From Roseibium porphyridii (GTDB taxonomy: Bacteria; Pseudomonadota; Alphaproteobacteria; Rhizobiales; Stappiaceae), in the NCBI RefSeq assembly GCF_026191725.2, contig NZ_CP120863.1, positions 1,530,001 through 1,594,000 of the forward strand: DNA of 64,000 nucleotides, written 5' to 3'. The notes beneath the pieces were generated by a model. The model was not told the origin of the DNA, made no database searches, and worked only from the letters and a program-made list of their open reading frames with translations. Below, piece after piece: positions 34,731-43,481 of this stretch (position 1 is its first letter; each line of letters starts with the position of its first letter). A program made the translations under genes and the position numbers.

Positions 34731-35803
34731 GCATCCACCTGTGCTTCCTGCAGGATTTTATGCAACACATTCTCAGAGGCTTCCAGAGCTCCTTCCAGAT
34801 AGCCCCCAAATTGGCTCGCAACTTCCGTTCCCCCGAAAAGCAGACGGTTGTCCCAAAGACCCTTCATCGCTTCGGGCAGGCCGTAACGGGGGTGGGCATA
34901 TTGTGGTTGAAGGTCCAGTGCAGTCGCTGTCAAAGGGTCGAAAGCCCAGTCCTTTATGAGGAGTGCCTTGGGCTCCGCGGCACGGGGTCCAAACAGTCTT
35001 GCAAGTTGAGCGATCACTGCGCTGCGCAAACGTTTTTCACCTTTCCTGTCGTCGGGGCGAACACCAATGAACCCGAAAAGCGCATAGGGACCGGTTGCCT
35101 CAGGTGAGGCGTCGTGAATTTCCACCATCGGGCCCACTCGGCTCATTGCATCGCCGGAAAGACCTGAGTTGCGCCAGAAAGGATCGTCATAAACGGCGAC
35201 AGCTTTTGCTTGGCCGGCCATCCAGGTGGCAATGTCTGACATTGCTGATACAGCAGCCTCTGAAAGAGGAGGTGAGAACGCGATCTGTTCAGCTGCGAGC
35301 CGCGGCGGCAAGGCAAGTACAACGCGTCTTGCCTTCAGGTTCTCGCCGTTTTGCGTGGTTGCCATAATGTGGTCCGCTCTTGCGTCAAGCGCGACCACCT
35401 TGGACGCCAGTTTCAGGTTCGTTTCCGGCAGACGTCTTTGAAGTGACGATATCAGTCTGCCGAGACCTCCTTTCAGCCGATAGGAGCCTTGCATGGACGC
35501 GAAGCCTTGACCTCTTTGAACGTTGCCACGTTCATCTTCGAAGGTCAGGTCGCCAGTTGCATACTGTTCGAATTTTTCCAGTCCGAGTTGGTCGATGAGG
35601 GCAGCAATGCGTGGCTGGCCAGGCCAGAACCAGGCGGGACCGAGATCAAAGCGCTCGCGGTCGATTTCGTCAGAACGGATTCGACCGCCAAATCGTTTTC
35701 TGGCCTCCAGCACAAGATAGGTTTGCCCCTTGGCTTCAAGGTGTGCTGCAAGGCTGAGCCCTGCGAGACCTCCCCCGACGATGAGTGTTTCCGTCAACAT
35801 CAA
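34727..35803 (-). CDS. FAD-dependent amine-oxidase-family oxidoreductase
   Basis: 358 residues, flavin monoamine oxidase fold. The N-terminal dinucleotide motif is VGGGLAGLSLAAHLE followed by LVLEARKRFGGRIRS; the C-terminal part includes LLFGGTEVASQFGGYLEGALEASE. It is shorter than typical monoamine oxidases (about 450). The substrate is unknown. It overlaps the SDR gene by four bases. The start lies in MMLTETL, so one residue is ambiguous. Confidence 0.85.
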   Translation of the reverse strand: MMLTETLIVGGGLAGLSLAAHLEAKGQTYLVLEARKRFGGRIRSDEIDRERFDLGPAWFWPGQPRIAALIDQLGLEKFEQYATGDLTFEDERGNVQRGQGFASMQGSYRLKGGLGRLISSLQRRLPETNLKLASKVVALDARADHIMATTQNGENLKARRVVLALPPRLAAEQIAFSPPLSEAAVSAMSDIATWMAGQAKAVAVYDDPFWRNSGLSGDAMSRVGPMVEIHDASPEATGPYALFGFIGVRPDDRKGEKRLRSAVIAQLARLFGPRAAEPKALLIKDWAFDPLTATALDLQPQYAHPRYGLPEAMKGLWDNRLLFGGTEVASQFGGYLEGALEASENVLHKILQEAQVDA

Positions 35804-36483
35804 AAGCCCTCGGTGGCAGGTCTGAGATCCAGCTCATGTGTCCAGGCGGATTTGGGTTGATGCGCGAGTTGCCAATAGCTTTCGGCAATGTCGACTGGCC
35901 GGATCATTTTCAAAGGATCAAGCGCGTGCAAAGCGCGCGACCGCGGTGTGTCGATGATGCCGTCCAAAATGACATGAGAGACATGGATTCCGGCAGGTTG
36001 AAACTCGCGTGCCAAGGATTGGCTCAGGCCTCTTAGGGCAAATTTCGCAGAGGCAAACGCTGAAAAGCGTGCGCCGCCCCGAAGTGAGGCCGTTGCGCCA
36101 GATACGATAAAAGTGCCACCGCCGGCCGCGATCATTGGCTGAATCACCGACTGGGCGAGCAGTACCGCACTTTGAACCATCGATGCCCAGGTTCTTTGGT
36201 GGTCGCCAAGAGACGTTTCCAAAAAGGGAGAGATGACGAGTTCCGCGGTGTTGTGGATCACAACTTTGGGCGCTTCATGCGCCTTGATAAGGTCCGCAAT
36301 CGCATCCGGTACCGCAGTTTCATCGGCCAGGTCGAGTGTTTGAAAGCGACCGGAAACCGCTTCAGGTTTGGTTCTGCCCAAGCCGACAACCTGGTATCCG
36401 CCGTTCTCAAAGCGCGCTGCAAGTGCCTGGCCAAGACCTGCGCCTGCACCTGCGACAATGGCAAGGGGTCTTTCAGAGTTCAT
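35800..36483 (-). CDS. SDR-family protein with Phe in place of the catalytic Tyr
   Basis: 227 residues. The cofactor motif is VAGAGAGLG (residues 10-18), HNTAE takes the place of NNAG, and the serine is in VSGATAS. The catalytic motif YxxxK reads FASAK, that is Phe143 and Lys147, so the usual proton donor is missing. The enzyme may act by a different mechanism, use another residue, or bind the cofactor for a non-redox role. It lies two bases after the cupin stop and overlaps the FAD oxidase. Confidence 0.82.
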   Translation of the reverse strand: MNSERPLAIVAGAGAGLGQALAARFENGGYQVVGLGRTKPEAVSGRFQTLDLADETAVPDAIADLIKAHEAPKVVIHNTAELVISPFLETSLGDHQRTWASMVQSAVLLAQSVIQPMIAAGGGTFIVSGATASLRGGARFSAFASAKFALRGLSQSLAREFQPAGIHVSHVILDGIIDTPRSRALHALDPLKMIRPVDIAESYWQLAHQPKSAWTHELDLRPATEGF

Positions 36484-36485
36484 TC

Positions 36486-37154
36486 TTAAACCTCCGGTGC
36501 CTTGGCGTAGGGCAGGTGTCCGGTTTTCATCCAGACCTTTGCACCATCATCGCCCGCATCAAGTGTCAAACTGTCTCCTGCAGGAAGGCGTAACCAGGAT
36601 CCTTTTCTCAGGGTCTCGCGGCCACTTGTACCGCTGCCCGAAATGACCAGAAGTTCAATGCCGCCTGTGTCTTCTACCGCGAGGGTCGCGCCTGGATCGA
36701 CCCGATGAAACGTGACCGTTTCACGCTTATCCTGGTGCAGCAACGCAGTTGCGACGCCGTCGTTCGTTTCACTCAGTTCGTCCGCCATGTTCTTGCGGAA
36801 CTGCTTGCGGTCATCCATGTCGAATTGCCACAACTTCACAAAGATCGTACAGCCGTCCTCTGATCCGGGTGTATGCGCTGAAGTTGGCGGGTTTCGCACG
36901 TAGGTGCCTTCCGGAAAGTCTCCGTGTTCGTCTTGAAAGACGCCGTCAAGCACGATGAATTCCTCGCCACCTGTGTGCGTGTGGGCGGAAAACTTGCTCC
37001 CCGGAGCATAGCGAACAATCGTCGTCGCCCGGGCGACTTCGCCACCGATCCGGTCGAGCATGCGCCGGTCGACGCCTTTCATCGGAGAGGCTTGCCATTC
37101 CAGTTCGTCTGAATGAACGACAACGCGTTCCGAAAAGTCAGCATTCAGTTCCAT
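36486..37154 (-). CDS. Double-cupin protein, ChrR anti-sigma-like
   Basis: 222 residues with two cupin segments. The first resembles the ChrR cupin ([37 protein letters not shown]), keeping the His/Glu metal ligands. The second (about 145-215) lacks an obvious ligand set. The N-terminal zinc anti-sigma domain of ChrR is absent and no ECF sigma gene is adjacent. This is therefore a stand-alone cupin, perhaps an enzyme or sensor, and is first in the TetR-controlled operon. Confidence 0.8.
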   Translation of the reverse strand: MELNADFSERVVVHSDELEWQASPMKGVDRRMLDRIGGEVARATTIVRYAPGSKFSAHTHTGGEEFIVLDGVFQDEHGDFPEGTYVRNPPTSAHTPGSEDGCTIFVKLWQFDMDDRKQFRKNMADELSETNDGVATALLHQDKRETVTFHRVDPGATLAVEDTGGIELLVISGSGTSGRETLRKGSWLRLPAGDSLTLDAGDDGAKVWMKTGHLPYAKAPEV

Positions 37155-37257
37155 GCCGGATCTCCATCTGGTGCGACCGTTGTTAAGAAAACGCGCAGGG
37201 CTTGGTTGGTGGCCGTGCTCCCGCAGCGCAAGGGTACATAAGATAATGAAAATTCAT

Positions 37258-37275
37258 CTACCTATCAATAGGTAG
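37258..37275. promoter_or_regulatory. TetR-type operator and promoter of the cupin operon
   Basis: CTACCTATCAATAGGTAG is a perfect inverted repeat with 8-bp arms and a two-base centre. On the minus strand TTGATA inside the operator and TATCTT 17 bp further form a plausible promoter for the cupin gene. The operon ends with a TetR gene, which is the likely ligand. Confidence 0.8.
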
Positions 37276-37328
37276 TTTAAGAATATGTTCTTTTGACCCT
37301 TCTCGCAAGCTGTGCCCATCGAAGTCTG

Positions 37329-38717
37329 TCAGCTGTATATGTTGTGTTCCAGCGTATGGGCGAGGAGTTGCAGTGACGTTTTGAGTTCATCGCGGGTGAT
37401 CCGCCCGCCCAGACAGACCCTGATATGTTCGCTGGGATTTCCTTCGACGGTAAACGGGTCACTCGGGACGAGGCCGATGCCCTTCCCGGACATCTGACCG
37501 ACAACAGCTGCTCTGGAAAGGTTTGGCGGCAGCTTTAGCCAGATGTTGAAGCTGACCGGATCTGCGGCAAAGCTAAAACCGGTCAGGATTTCGGTAGCCA
37601 ATGCTTGACGCGCTTTTGTTTCCGTTCGGATGAAGCGGCGAATGTGATCTGCCGTGCCATCCTGGATCCACCTTGTCGCGAGTGCCATGGTCACCGGTGA
37701 GGCCATGACCGTCATGGATTGAATCGCGGATGTGAAGCTCAGGGCTGCCTTGGTGTCCGGTGCAACGACATACGCGAGGCGAAGACCGGCGCCGATACAC
37801 TTGGCCAGACCGCCAATGTGCCACGTGAGTTCCGGAACCGCCGCCGCAAATGGAGATGGCGCATGTTCTGGAATAAATCCGTATGCGTCGTCTTCAATCA
37901 GGGGCAGATTGTGGCGCTTGAGAACAGCAGCAATTTCAAGTCGTCGTTCTTGCGGGATTGTCAGGGTCGTTGGGTTTTGAAGTGTGGGGTTCAGGTAAAG
38001 CGCTTTCGGATTGTGGGCCCGAATGGCATCTGCCAGAGCGTCGGGCTTAATGCCGTGTTCGTCGCTCTCAAGACCAATGAGTTTAAGGCCGAGTGAGCGG
38101 GCAATGGTCCTGATGCCTGGATAGGTAACCGCTTCACTCAGAACGGTGTCGCCGGGCTCTGCAAGCATGTTGAGAATTGTCATCATGGCGGGATGTGCGC
38201 CAGGGGTGATGAAAACCCGTTCCAGCGATGGCACCATTCCCCGCATGCTGAGCCATGAAGATGCTGCCTCTTTGTCGACTTCGGTTCCTGTTCCGTTTTG
38301 ATATCGCAGCAGGGAAATCAGGTTTCCTGAAACCACCGAAAGGCCGGCCTGCATGCGTTCAATGAGATCCGGATTGTCTGTCTCCGGCGGCAGATTCATG
38401 TTCAAGTCCACCTGCTCTGCGCGACGCGGCTCGCTCTCGATAGCTGGTCCCTTGATTGTCTTTATGAACGTTCCGCGTCCGACATGGCTCTCTACAAGGC
38501 CTCTTTCGCGTGCTTCGACGTAGCCGCGCGACACGGTCGTAAAATCCACCCCGAGAATATCGGCCAGCTTTCGCTGAGGCGGTAGCCGGTCCCCCGGCAT
38601 AAGGATTCCCTTTTGAAGATCTGCTGCGATCAGGTCTGCGATTTCGATGTATCGCGGTTTGCCGCTTTCGGGCAGGGCGGGTTTCCAGTTCTTCATTCCG
38701 AATCCGGGCATGTCCAT
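37329..38717 (-). CDS. MocR/PdxR-type regulator (GntR winged helix + aminotransferase domain)
   Basis: 462 residues. A GntR winged helix (about 25-95, PPQRKLADILGVDFTTVSRGYVEARERG) is joined to a class I aminotransferase domain from about 110 on. The PLP-binding lysine is probably in GGLAKCIGAGLRLAY. It is divergent from the Nit1C cluster across a gap with five copies of ATTGTATG, so it probably controls that cluster and may sense an amino compound or PLP. Confidence 0.9.
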   Translation of the reverse strand: MDMPGFGMKNWKPALPESGKPRYIEIADLIAADLQKGILMPGDRLPPQRKLADILGVDFTTVSRGYVEARERGLVESHVGRGTFIKTIKGPAIESEPRRAEQVDLNMNLPPETDNPDLIERMQAGLSVVSGNLISLLRYQNGTGTEVDKEAASSWLSMRGMVPSLERVFITPGAHPAMMTILNMLAEPGDTVLSEAVTYPGIRTIARSLGLKLIGLESDEHGIKPDALADAIRAHNPKALYLNPTLQNPTTLTIPQERRLEIAAVLKRHNLPLIEDDAYGFIPEHAPSPFAAAVPELTWHIGGLAKCIGAGLRLAYVVAPDTKAALSFTSAIQSMTVMASPVTMALATRWIQDGTADHIRRFIRTETKARQALATEILTGFSFAADPVSFNIWLKLPPNLSRAAVVGQMSGKGIGLVPSDPFTVEGNPSEHIRVCLGGRITRDELKTSLQLLAHTLEHNIYS

Positions 38718-38749
38718 TTGTTGCGTCCTGTGTAGCAGAATTGATTCTG

Positions 38750-38954
38750 ATTGTATGTATGCAGTCGATTGTATGGAGTTTGTTGCAAAGAGAACGAGTG
38801 TTTTTGCCTCAGTTTTAAGCGCTCTTCGGCTTAGGAATTATGCAATTGATTTTGATTTTTGCACTTGCAGGTTTTTCGCATTTTTCACTTTTGATCGTGA
38901 AAATGATGTGCATACAATAGTGCGGTAAGTCAATAATTGTATGGCTATTGTATG
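38750..38954. promoter_or_regulatory. Five ATTGTATG repeats between MocR gene and Nit1C cluster
   Basis: ATTGTATG occurs at 38750-38757, 38768-38775, 38936-38943 and 38947-38954, and inverted (CATACAAT) at 38911-38918. The paired copies are spaced 18 and 11 bp. Two clusters, one near each start, fit a MocR dimer that binds direct repeats and bends DNA. The last copies end 22 bases before the first Nit1C gene. The 38718-38976 gap holds no gene. Confidence 0.75.
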
Positions 38955-38976
38955 GTCATTATAACAGGAGCATGAA

Positions 38977-39459
38977 ATGCCAGAGGTAACGGCACCGGCA
39001 CACGCAGACGGCGATTTCTTCGTCAACTACGAAGAGAAGGTTTTCGAAGATGTTCAGGCGGAAGAGGGCGAAAAGGCCCTCGTCACATTCCACACCGTTG
39101 CATTTGAAGGTTCGATCGGGCTGGTCAATCTTCTCCAGGCCACGCGGCTTCAGCGGAAGGGGTTTGAAACCTCCATTCTGCTCTATGGGCCAGGTGTTTC
39201 ACTTGGTGTTCAAAGAGGGTTCCCGAAGCTAGGCGATGAAGCCTTCCCAGGCCACCTGGCAATGAACAACCAGATCAAGAAATTCATGTCAGAAGGGGGC
39301 AAGGTCTATGCATGCCGCTTTGCACTGCAGGCCTTGATGGGGCACGGTGAACCCTCACTCATTCCCGGCATCACACCAATTGCTCCGCAGGATGTTCTTG
39401 ACATCGTGCTGCTGCACCGCCGGGACGGTGCTTTCATTCTGGACACCTGGACCCTCTAG
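38977..39459 (+). CDS. MSMEG_0572 family protein, first gene of the Nit1C cluster
   Basis: 160 residues. It matches the MSMEG_0572/sll0783 nitrogen-starvation family ([47 protein letters not shown]). Its fold suggests a DsrE-like protein, though I cannot confirm that. Members always accompany the Nit1C nitrilase. The start follows a GGAG. Function is unknown. Confidence 0.88.
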   Translation: MPEVTAPAHADGDFFVNYEEKVFEDVQAEEGEKALVTFHTVAFEGSIGLVNLLQATRLQRKGFETSILLYGPGVSLGVQRGFPKLGDEAFPGHLAMNNQIKKFMSEGGKVYACRFALQALMGHGEPSLIPGITPIAPQDVLDIVLLHRRDGAFILDTWTL

Positions 39460-39531
39460 GTCAGTAAGTGCTCGGCCGATCAACGCGGCCGGGCAGAACA
39501 CTTCCTGTCAATCCAAATTCAGTAGCCGGCA

Positions 39532-40554
39532 ATGACAACATCATCCGAAACAATTCGAGTTGCAGCTGTCCAGATAGCGCCTGATCTGACGTCGAAAGCG
39601 CGCACGCTGGACAAGGTCATGTCTGCGATGCGCGAAGCAGCTGGTAAGGGGGCAAAGCTCGTGGTCTTCCCGGAGACCTTTGTTCCCTGGTACCCCTACT
39701 TTTCCTTCGTCTTGCCGCCGATGTTGGCCGGGCAGGAGCATCTTCGACTTTACGAAGAGGCCGTGTCGGTGCCGAGCGTTGAGACAGCTGCATTGTCAGC
39801 GCTTGCCAGAGAACTCGACATTGTGGCCGTGATCGGTGTTAACGAGCGCGACCACGGCTCGCTCTACAACACGCAACTATTATTTGATGCGGATGGCTCG
39901 CTGTGCCTCAAGAGGCGCAAAATTACCCCGACCTACCATGAGAGAATGATATGGGGGCAGGGTGACGGCGCAGGCCTTAAAGTTGTCGAGACCGCCGTTG
40001 GACGTGTTGGTGCGCTTGCGTGTTGGGAACACTACAACCCGCTTGCCCGATATGCCCTGATGACGCAGCACGAAGAAATTCATGTTGCCCAGTTTCCAGG
40101 GTCGCTAGTTGGTCCGATCTTTTCAGAACAGATCGAGGTTTCCATGCGACATCATGCGCTTGAAAGCGGCTGTTTCGTTGTCAATGCCACCGGGTGGCTG
40201 ACCGAGGAACAAATCAATTCCATCAGCGAAGATCCGAAGCTGCAGCGCGGTCTGCGGGACGGTTGCATGACGTGCATTATTTCGCCCGAAGGCCGGCATG
40301 TCGTGCCGCCTTTGACGGAAGGCGAGGGAATACTGACAGCTGATCTGGATATGCGATTGATCACAAAGCGCAAGCGCATGATGGACAGCGTCGGGCATTA
40401 CGCCCGCCCGGAATTATTGCATCTCGTGCATGACACGAGACCTGCGAAGACAGTGTTGCCCGTAGCTGCGCCATCTGCTGCGACCACTTTGCGGGATGCC
40501 GATGTCCCGTCTCAAATCCAATCCGAAATCGAGGAGCCTTTCAATGCCGGCTGA
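39532..40554 (+). CDS. Nit1C nitrilase
   Basis: 340 residues, carbon-nitrogen hydrolase family. The catalytic triad is visible as Glu48 ([10 protein letters not shown]), Lys130 ([11 protein letters not shown]) and Cys164 ([10 protein letters not shown]). The last motifs are typical of aliphatic nitrilases of the cyanobacterial Nit6803 type. The gene stands within the conserved seven-gene Nit1C cluster, which in Pseudomonas fluorescens NCIMB 11764 has been linked to growth on cyanide. The natural substrate is unproven here. Confidence 0.92.
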   Translation: MTTSSETIRVAAVQIAPDLTSKARTLDKVMSAMREAAGKGAKLVVFPETFVPWYPYFSFVLPPMLAGQEHLRLYEEAVSVPSVETAALSALARELDIVAVIGVNERDHGSLYNTQLLFDADGSLCLKRRKITPTYHERMIWGQGDGAGLKVVETAVGRVGALACWEHYNPLARYALMTQHEEIHVAQFPGSLVGPIFSEQIEVSMRHHALESGCFVVNATGWLTEEQINSISEDPKLQRGLRDGCMTCIISPEGRHVVPPLTEGEGILTADLDMRLITKRKRMMDSVGHYARPELLHLVHDTRPAKTVLPVAAPSAATTLRDADVPSQIQSEIEEPFNAG

Positions 40555-41644
40555 AGTTCTCATCAATGAACTGCAAACCCGTGGAATTCGCCTCGTTGAC
40601 CCAAAGGCTGGACATGAAGCGAGGCGGGGAGGTGCAGGGCCGACGGACCACAAGGCGCTGACCGTAGATGGTGTCACAGTCATGGTGCCGGTGCATACAG
40701 CGCCAGCTTTCGAGAGCCCGTTTCTGGCCGACGCACCCGGGTCTGACGGCAAAAGCAATGTGCTCAAAAAGGGCAATAAAATTGGTACGATCAGTTTTCC
40801 CGGGCGGCCGAAATTCTATGATCTGGAGACGTCAGACGGTGTCCCCTATCATCAGATTGCAACACTGCACGGACGAGACGTTCTTGCGACAACGGTCTTA
40901 CAGACTTGCATTCGCTATCAGAGCAGAACCAAGACCTGTCAGTTCTGTGCCATAGGTCAGTCGCTCGCAGCCGGACGCACAATCGCCCACAAGACACCAG
41001 AGCAACTTGCGGAAGTTGCCAGGGCCGCGGTCGAGCTGGACGATATCAAACACATGGTGCTGACCACAGGTACTCCGAAGGGGCCGGATCGTGGGGCGGC
41101 CGTCATGGTCGAAAGCGTGAAGGCAATCAAGGCTGCCGTCGACATTCCCGTTCAGGCGCAATGCGAACCGCCGGAAGATGATATCTGGCATTCTCGCATG
41201 AAAGAGGCCGGTGTCGATGCGCTCGGAATGCATCTTGAGGCGGTGACACCCGATGTCCGCAAACGGATCATGCCTGGAAAGGCGCAGGTCGGGCTTGAAA
41301 AGTATTTCGATTCCTTTCGCGCGGCGGTGCCAGTGTTCGGTCGCGGTCAGGTTTCAACCTATATTCTTGCTGGGCTCGGCGACACAGCCGACGCCATTTT
41401 GAAAACAAGCCAAAAACTCATCGAAATCGGCGTCTATCCGTTCGTTGTGCCTTTTGTGCCTGTCACGGGCACCCCGCTTGAAAGTCATCCTGCACCTTCC
41501 GCTGAATTTATGGACTCCATATTGCGACCCCTGTCGAAAATGGTTGTCGATGGCGGTTTGCGCGCCGAAGACATCAAGGCCGGGTGCGGACGGTGCGGCG
41601 CATGTTCAGCACTTTCTGTCTATGAAAAGCTTCAGGTGCGGTGA
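40544..41644 (+). CDS. MSMEG_0568 family radical SAM protein (Nit1C)
   Basis: 366 residues from the ATG at 40544, which follows GAGGAG and overlaps the nitrilase by 11 bases. The likely SAM-cluster cysteines are in [18 protein letters not shown], spaced CX9CX2C instead of CX3CX2C. A second cysteine group, GCGRCGAC, lies near the C-terminus and could hold another iron-sulfur cluster. The central part ([25 protein letters not shown]) resembles biotin-synthase/lipoyl-synthase barrels. The product is not known. Confidence 0.88.
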   Translation: MPAEVLINELQTRGIRLVDPKAGHEARRGGAGPTDHKALTVDGVTVMVPVHTAPAFESPFLADAPGSDGKSNVLKKGNKIGTISFPGRPKFYDLETSDGVPYHQIATLHGRDVLATTVLQTCIRYQSRTKTCQFCAIGQSLAAGRTIAHKTPEQLAEVARAAVELDDIKHMVLTTGTPKGPDRGAAVMVESVKAIKAAVDIPVQAQCEPPEDDIWHSRMKEAGVDALGMHLEAVTPDVRKRIMPGKAQVGLEKYFDSFRAAVPVFGRGQVSTYILAGLGDTADAILKTSQKLIEIGVYPFVVPFVPVTGTPLESHPAPSAEFMDSILRPLSKMVVDGGLRAEDIKAGCGRCGACSALSVYEKLQVR

Positions 41645-41645
41645 C

Positions 41646-42188
41646 ATGTTCGAATTTGGCCGAAAGCCGTTTCTCTCGCCGCAGTTTTCCATCAAGGCTG
41701 CGTCCGCACCTTGGGAGTTCGCCGGGGCGACAGCACTGCGCATAAAGGTTTTTTGTGAAGAGCAGCAGATCTTTCAAGGGCATGATCGTGACGATGTAGA
41801 TCGCCGGGCTCTGCCTCTAGTCGCTCTGTCGACAATAGCGGGTGAGGCCGATGAAGTTGTTGGCACTGTCAGGATCCACGAAGAAGAACCTCGTATCTGG
41901 TGGGGATCACGCCTGGCTGTCGCTGAGTCTCATCGCCGTGTGGGGCGGCTTGGTGCTGAACTCATCAGGCTTGCGGTTTCTTCTGCCAATGCTTTCGGCT
42001 GTGACCGGTTTTATGCACATGTTCAGGAACAGAACGTCCGACTATTCGAACGCCTGCATTGGTCGTGTCTTGAAGCCATCGATATTCACGGCAAGCGCCA
42101 CATGAAAATGGAGGCGAACCTGAACGCGTATCCTCCTTTCAATAAACCGGCACTCGGTTGGACCATGCCCTTGAGGGGGCGGCAATGA
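41646..42188 (+). CDS. GNAT-family acetyltransferase (Nit1C, MSMEG_0567 N-terminal type)
   Basis: 180 residues from the ATG at 41646, one base after the radical SAM stop. The GNAT core is visible in VGTVRIHEEE and the acetyl-CoA loop region SHRRVGRLGAELIRLAV, followed by ENVRLFERLHW-like sequence (EQNVRLFERLHW). In some genomes this domain is fused to the AIR-synthase domain; here they are separate genes overlapping by four bases. Confidence 0.87.
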   Translation: MFEFGRKPFLSPQFSIKAASAPWEFAGATALRIKVFCEEQQIFQGHDRDDVDRRALPLVALSTIAGEADEVVGTVRIHEEEPRIWWGSRLAVAESHRRVGRLGAELIRLAVSSANAFGCDRFYAHVQEQNVRLFERLHWSCLEAIDIHGKRHMKMEANLNAYPPFNKPALGWTMPLRGRQ

Positions 42189-43177
42189 CCGAACAGAGCT
42201 GGCCGGACACTTTATCGGGGATCGCAGAGCTTTTGCGGGACGATCCCGGATTGATTGGAAAACGTGACATCGATGCATCCTGCGGAATACTCGGCCTTAG
42301 CCAGACAGCGCCTGGCCGGCCCGGCGATGACGCTGCCATTTTACCAGATGGCGACGACTATCTGTTGTTTGCCATTGAGGGCTTCATCAACGCATTTGTC
42401 GAGGCAGATCCCTGGTTTGCGGGATGGTGCGGCATCATGGTCAACATGTCCGACATTCTGGCAATGGGTGGACGGCCCATCGCCGTGACGGATGCGATAT
42501 GGACGGCAGAAACATCGAAGGCCGAACTGATTTTGGAAGGAATGCGGGCTGCATCGCAGACCTACGACATTCCGATAGTCGGCGGTCATACCAATTTCAG
42601 AGCAGGACAGAGCCAGCTTGCTGTTTCGATACTGGGCCGTGCAAAGAGGTTGATCACCAGCTTTGATGCGGCTCCGGGCGACAAGCTGATTGCGGCGATT
42701 GACCACCGCGGCGGATACAGGGCGCCTTTTAACAATTGGCAAGCGGTTCTCGATGCGCCGGCTGAACAACTGCGCCAGGATACCGAAGTTTTGCCACGTC
42801 TTGCTGAAGACGGTTTGTGTGCAGCTGGGAAAGACATTTCACAAGGAGGGCTTGTCGGCACTTCACTCATGCTTGCGGAATGTTCAGGGGTTGCGATCAA
42901 GCTTTCGCTCGAGTGTATACAACCGCCCCCAGGCGTTCCGCTTGCGCGCTGGTTGGTCACATTTCCCTCCTTTGGTTTTCTTCTCAGTGCACCGACAGAC
43001 ACTACGAGTGCAGTTGTTGCCCGGTTTCAGGAAAGGGGCATCTGGGCGGCTGAAGTTGGAGAAGTGTCCCAAGGTTCAACCGTTTCGTTGTCCCTTGAAG
43101 GAGAGGAAGAGGTTCTCTGGGACCATCGACAAAGCCCCTACCTCGGACTGAAGCCAAGGGAGGTGGCCAATGCCTGA
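42185..43177 (+). CDS. sll0787 family AIR-synthase-like protein (Nit1C)
   Basis: 330 residues, PurM/SelD/ThiL fold. The N-terminal half has the ATP-binding GDDAAILPDGDDYLLFA and the NMSDILAMGGRPIAVTDAIW segment; the C-terminal half contains GKDISQGGLVGTSLMLAE. It probably phosphorylates or activates a small molecule with ATP. It overlaps the GNAT gene by four bases and the next gene by eight. Confidence 0.88.
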   Translation: MTEQSWPDTLSGIAELLRDDPGLIGKRDIDASCGILGLSQTAPGRPGDDAAILPDGDDYLLFAIEGFINAFVEADPWFAGWCGIMVNMSDILAMGGRPIAVTDAIWTAETSKAELILEGMRAASQTYDIPIVGGHTNFRAGQSQLAVSILGRAKRLITSFDAAPGDKLIAAIDHRGGYRAPFNNWQAVLDAPAEQLRQDTEVLPRLAEDGLCAAGKDISQGGLVGTSLMLAECSGVAIKLSLECIQPPPGVPLARWLVTFPSFGFLLSAPTDTTSAVVARFQERGIWAAEVGEVSQGSTVSLSLEGEEEVLWDHRQSPYLGLKPREVANA

Positions 43178-43481
43178 CCTCACATTTCGGATCCGGTGGC
43201 CCAATGGTGACGAGGAGGCTTGCTATTCGCCATCCTCGATAGTCCGGAACTTCTTCCAGGAGGGCGAGGCTTATCCGCTCAATGAGTTCGTCGATCTCAG
43301 TGAGAAGGCGTTCGAAGCTGCCAGCGAACGGGTTCGTGCGGTGCATGGCTATCCGTGTTCTCGAGCAGCGTCCCAGTTGGCAACCCTGAAGACTAGATCC
43401 AACGCTTTTGAAACTTACCCCGATGCAACCGTTACCTTTCTTCGGTTTGATGTCGGACTTGCAAGCAGGACATCGTCATGA
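43170..43481 (+). CDS. MSMEG_0570 family small protein (Nit1C)
   Basis: 103 residues, starting MPDLTFRIRWPNGDEEACYSPSS, which is the MSMEG_0570 nitrogen-starvation family pattern. It is soluble with no recognised enzyme motif. It overlaps both neighbours, as is usual in this cluster. Function unknown. Confidence 0.87.
   Translation: MPDLTFRIRWPNGDEEACYSPSSIVRNFFQEGEAYPLNEFVDLSEKAFEAASERVRAVHGYPCSRAASQLATLKTRSNAFETYPDATVTFLRFDVGLASRTSS

Noticed and set aside
36486..37154. ChrR anti-sigma factor
   Set aside because: The zinc-binding N-terminal anti-sigma domain is missing and there is no ECF sigma gene beside it.
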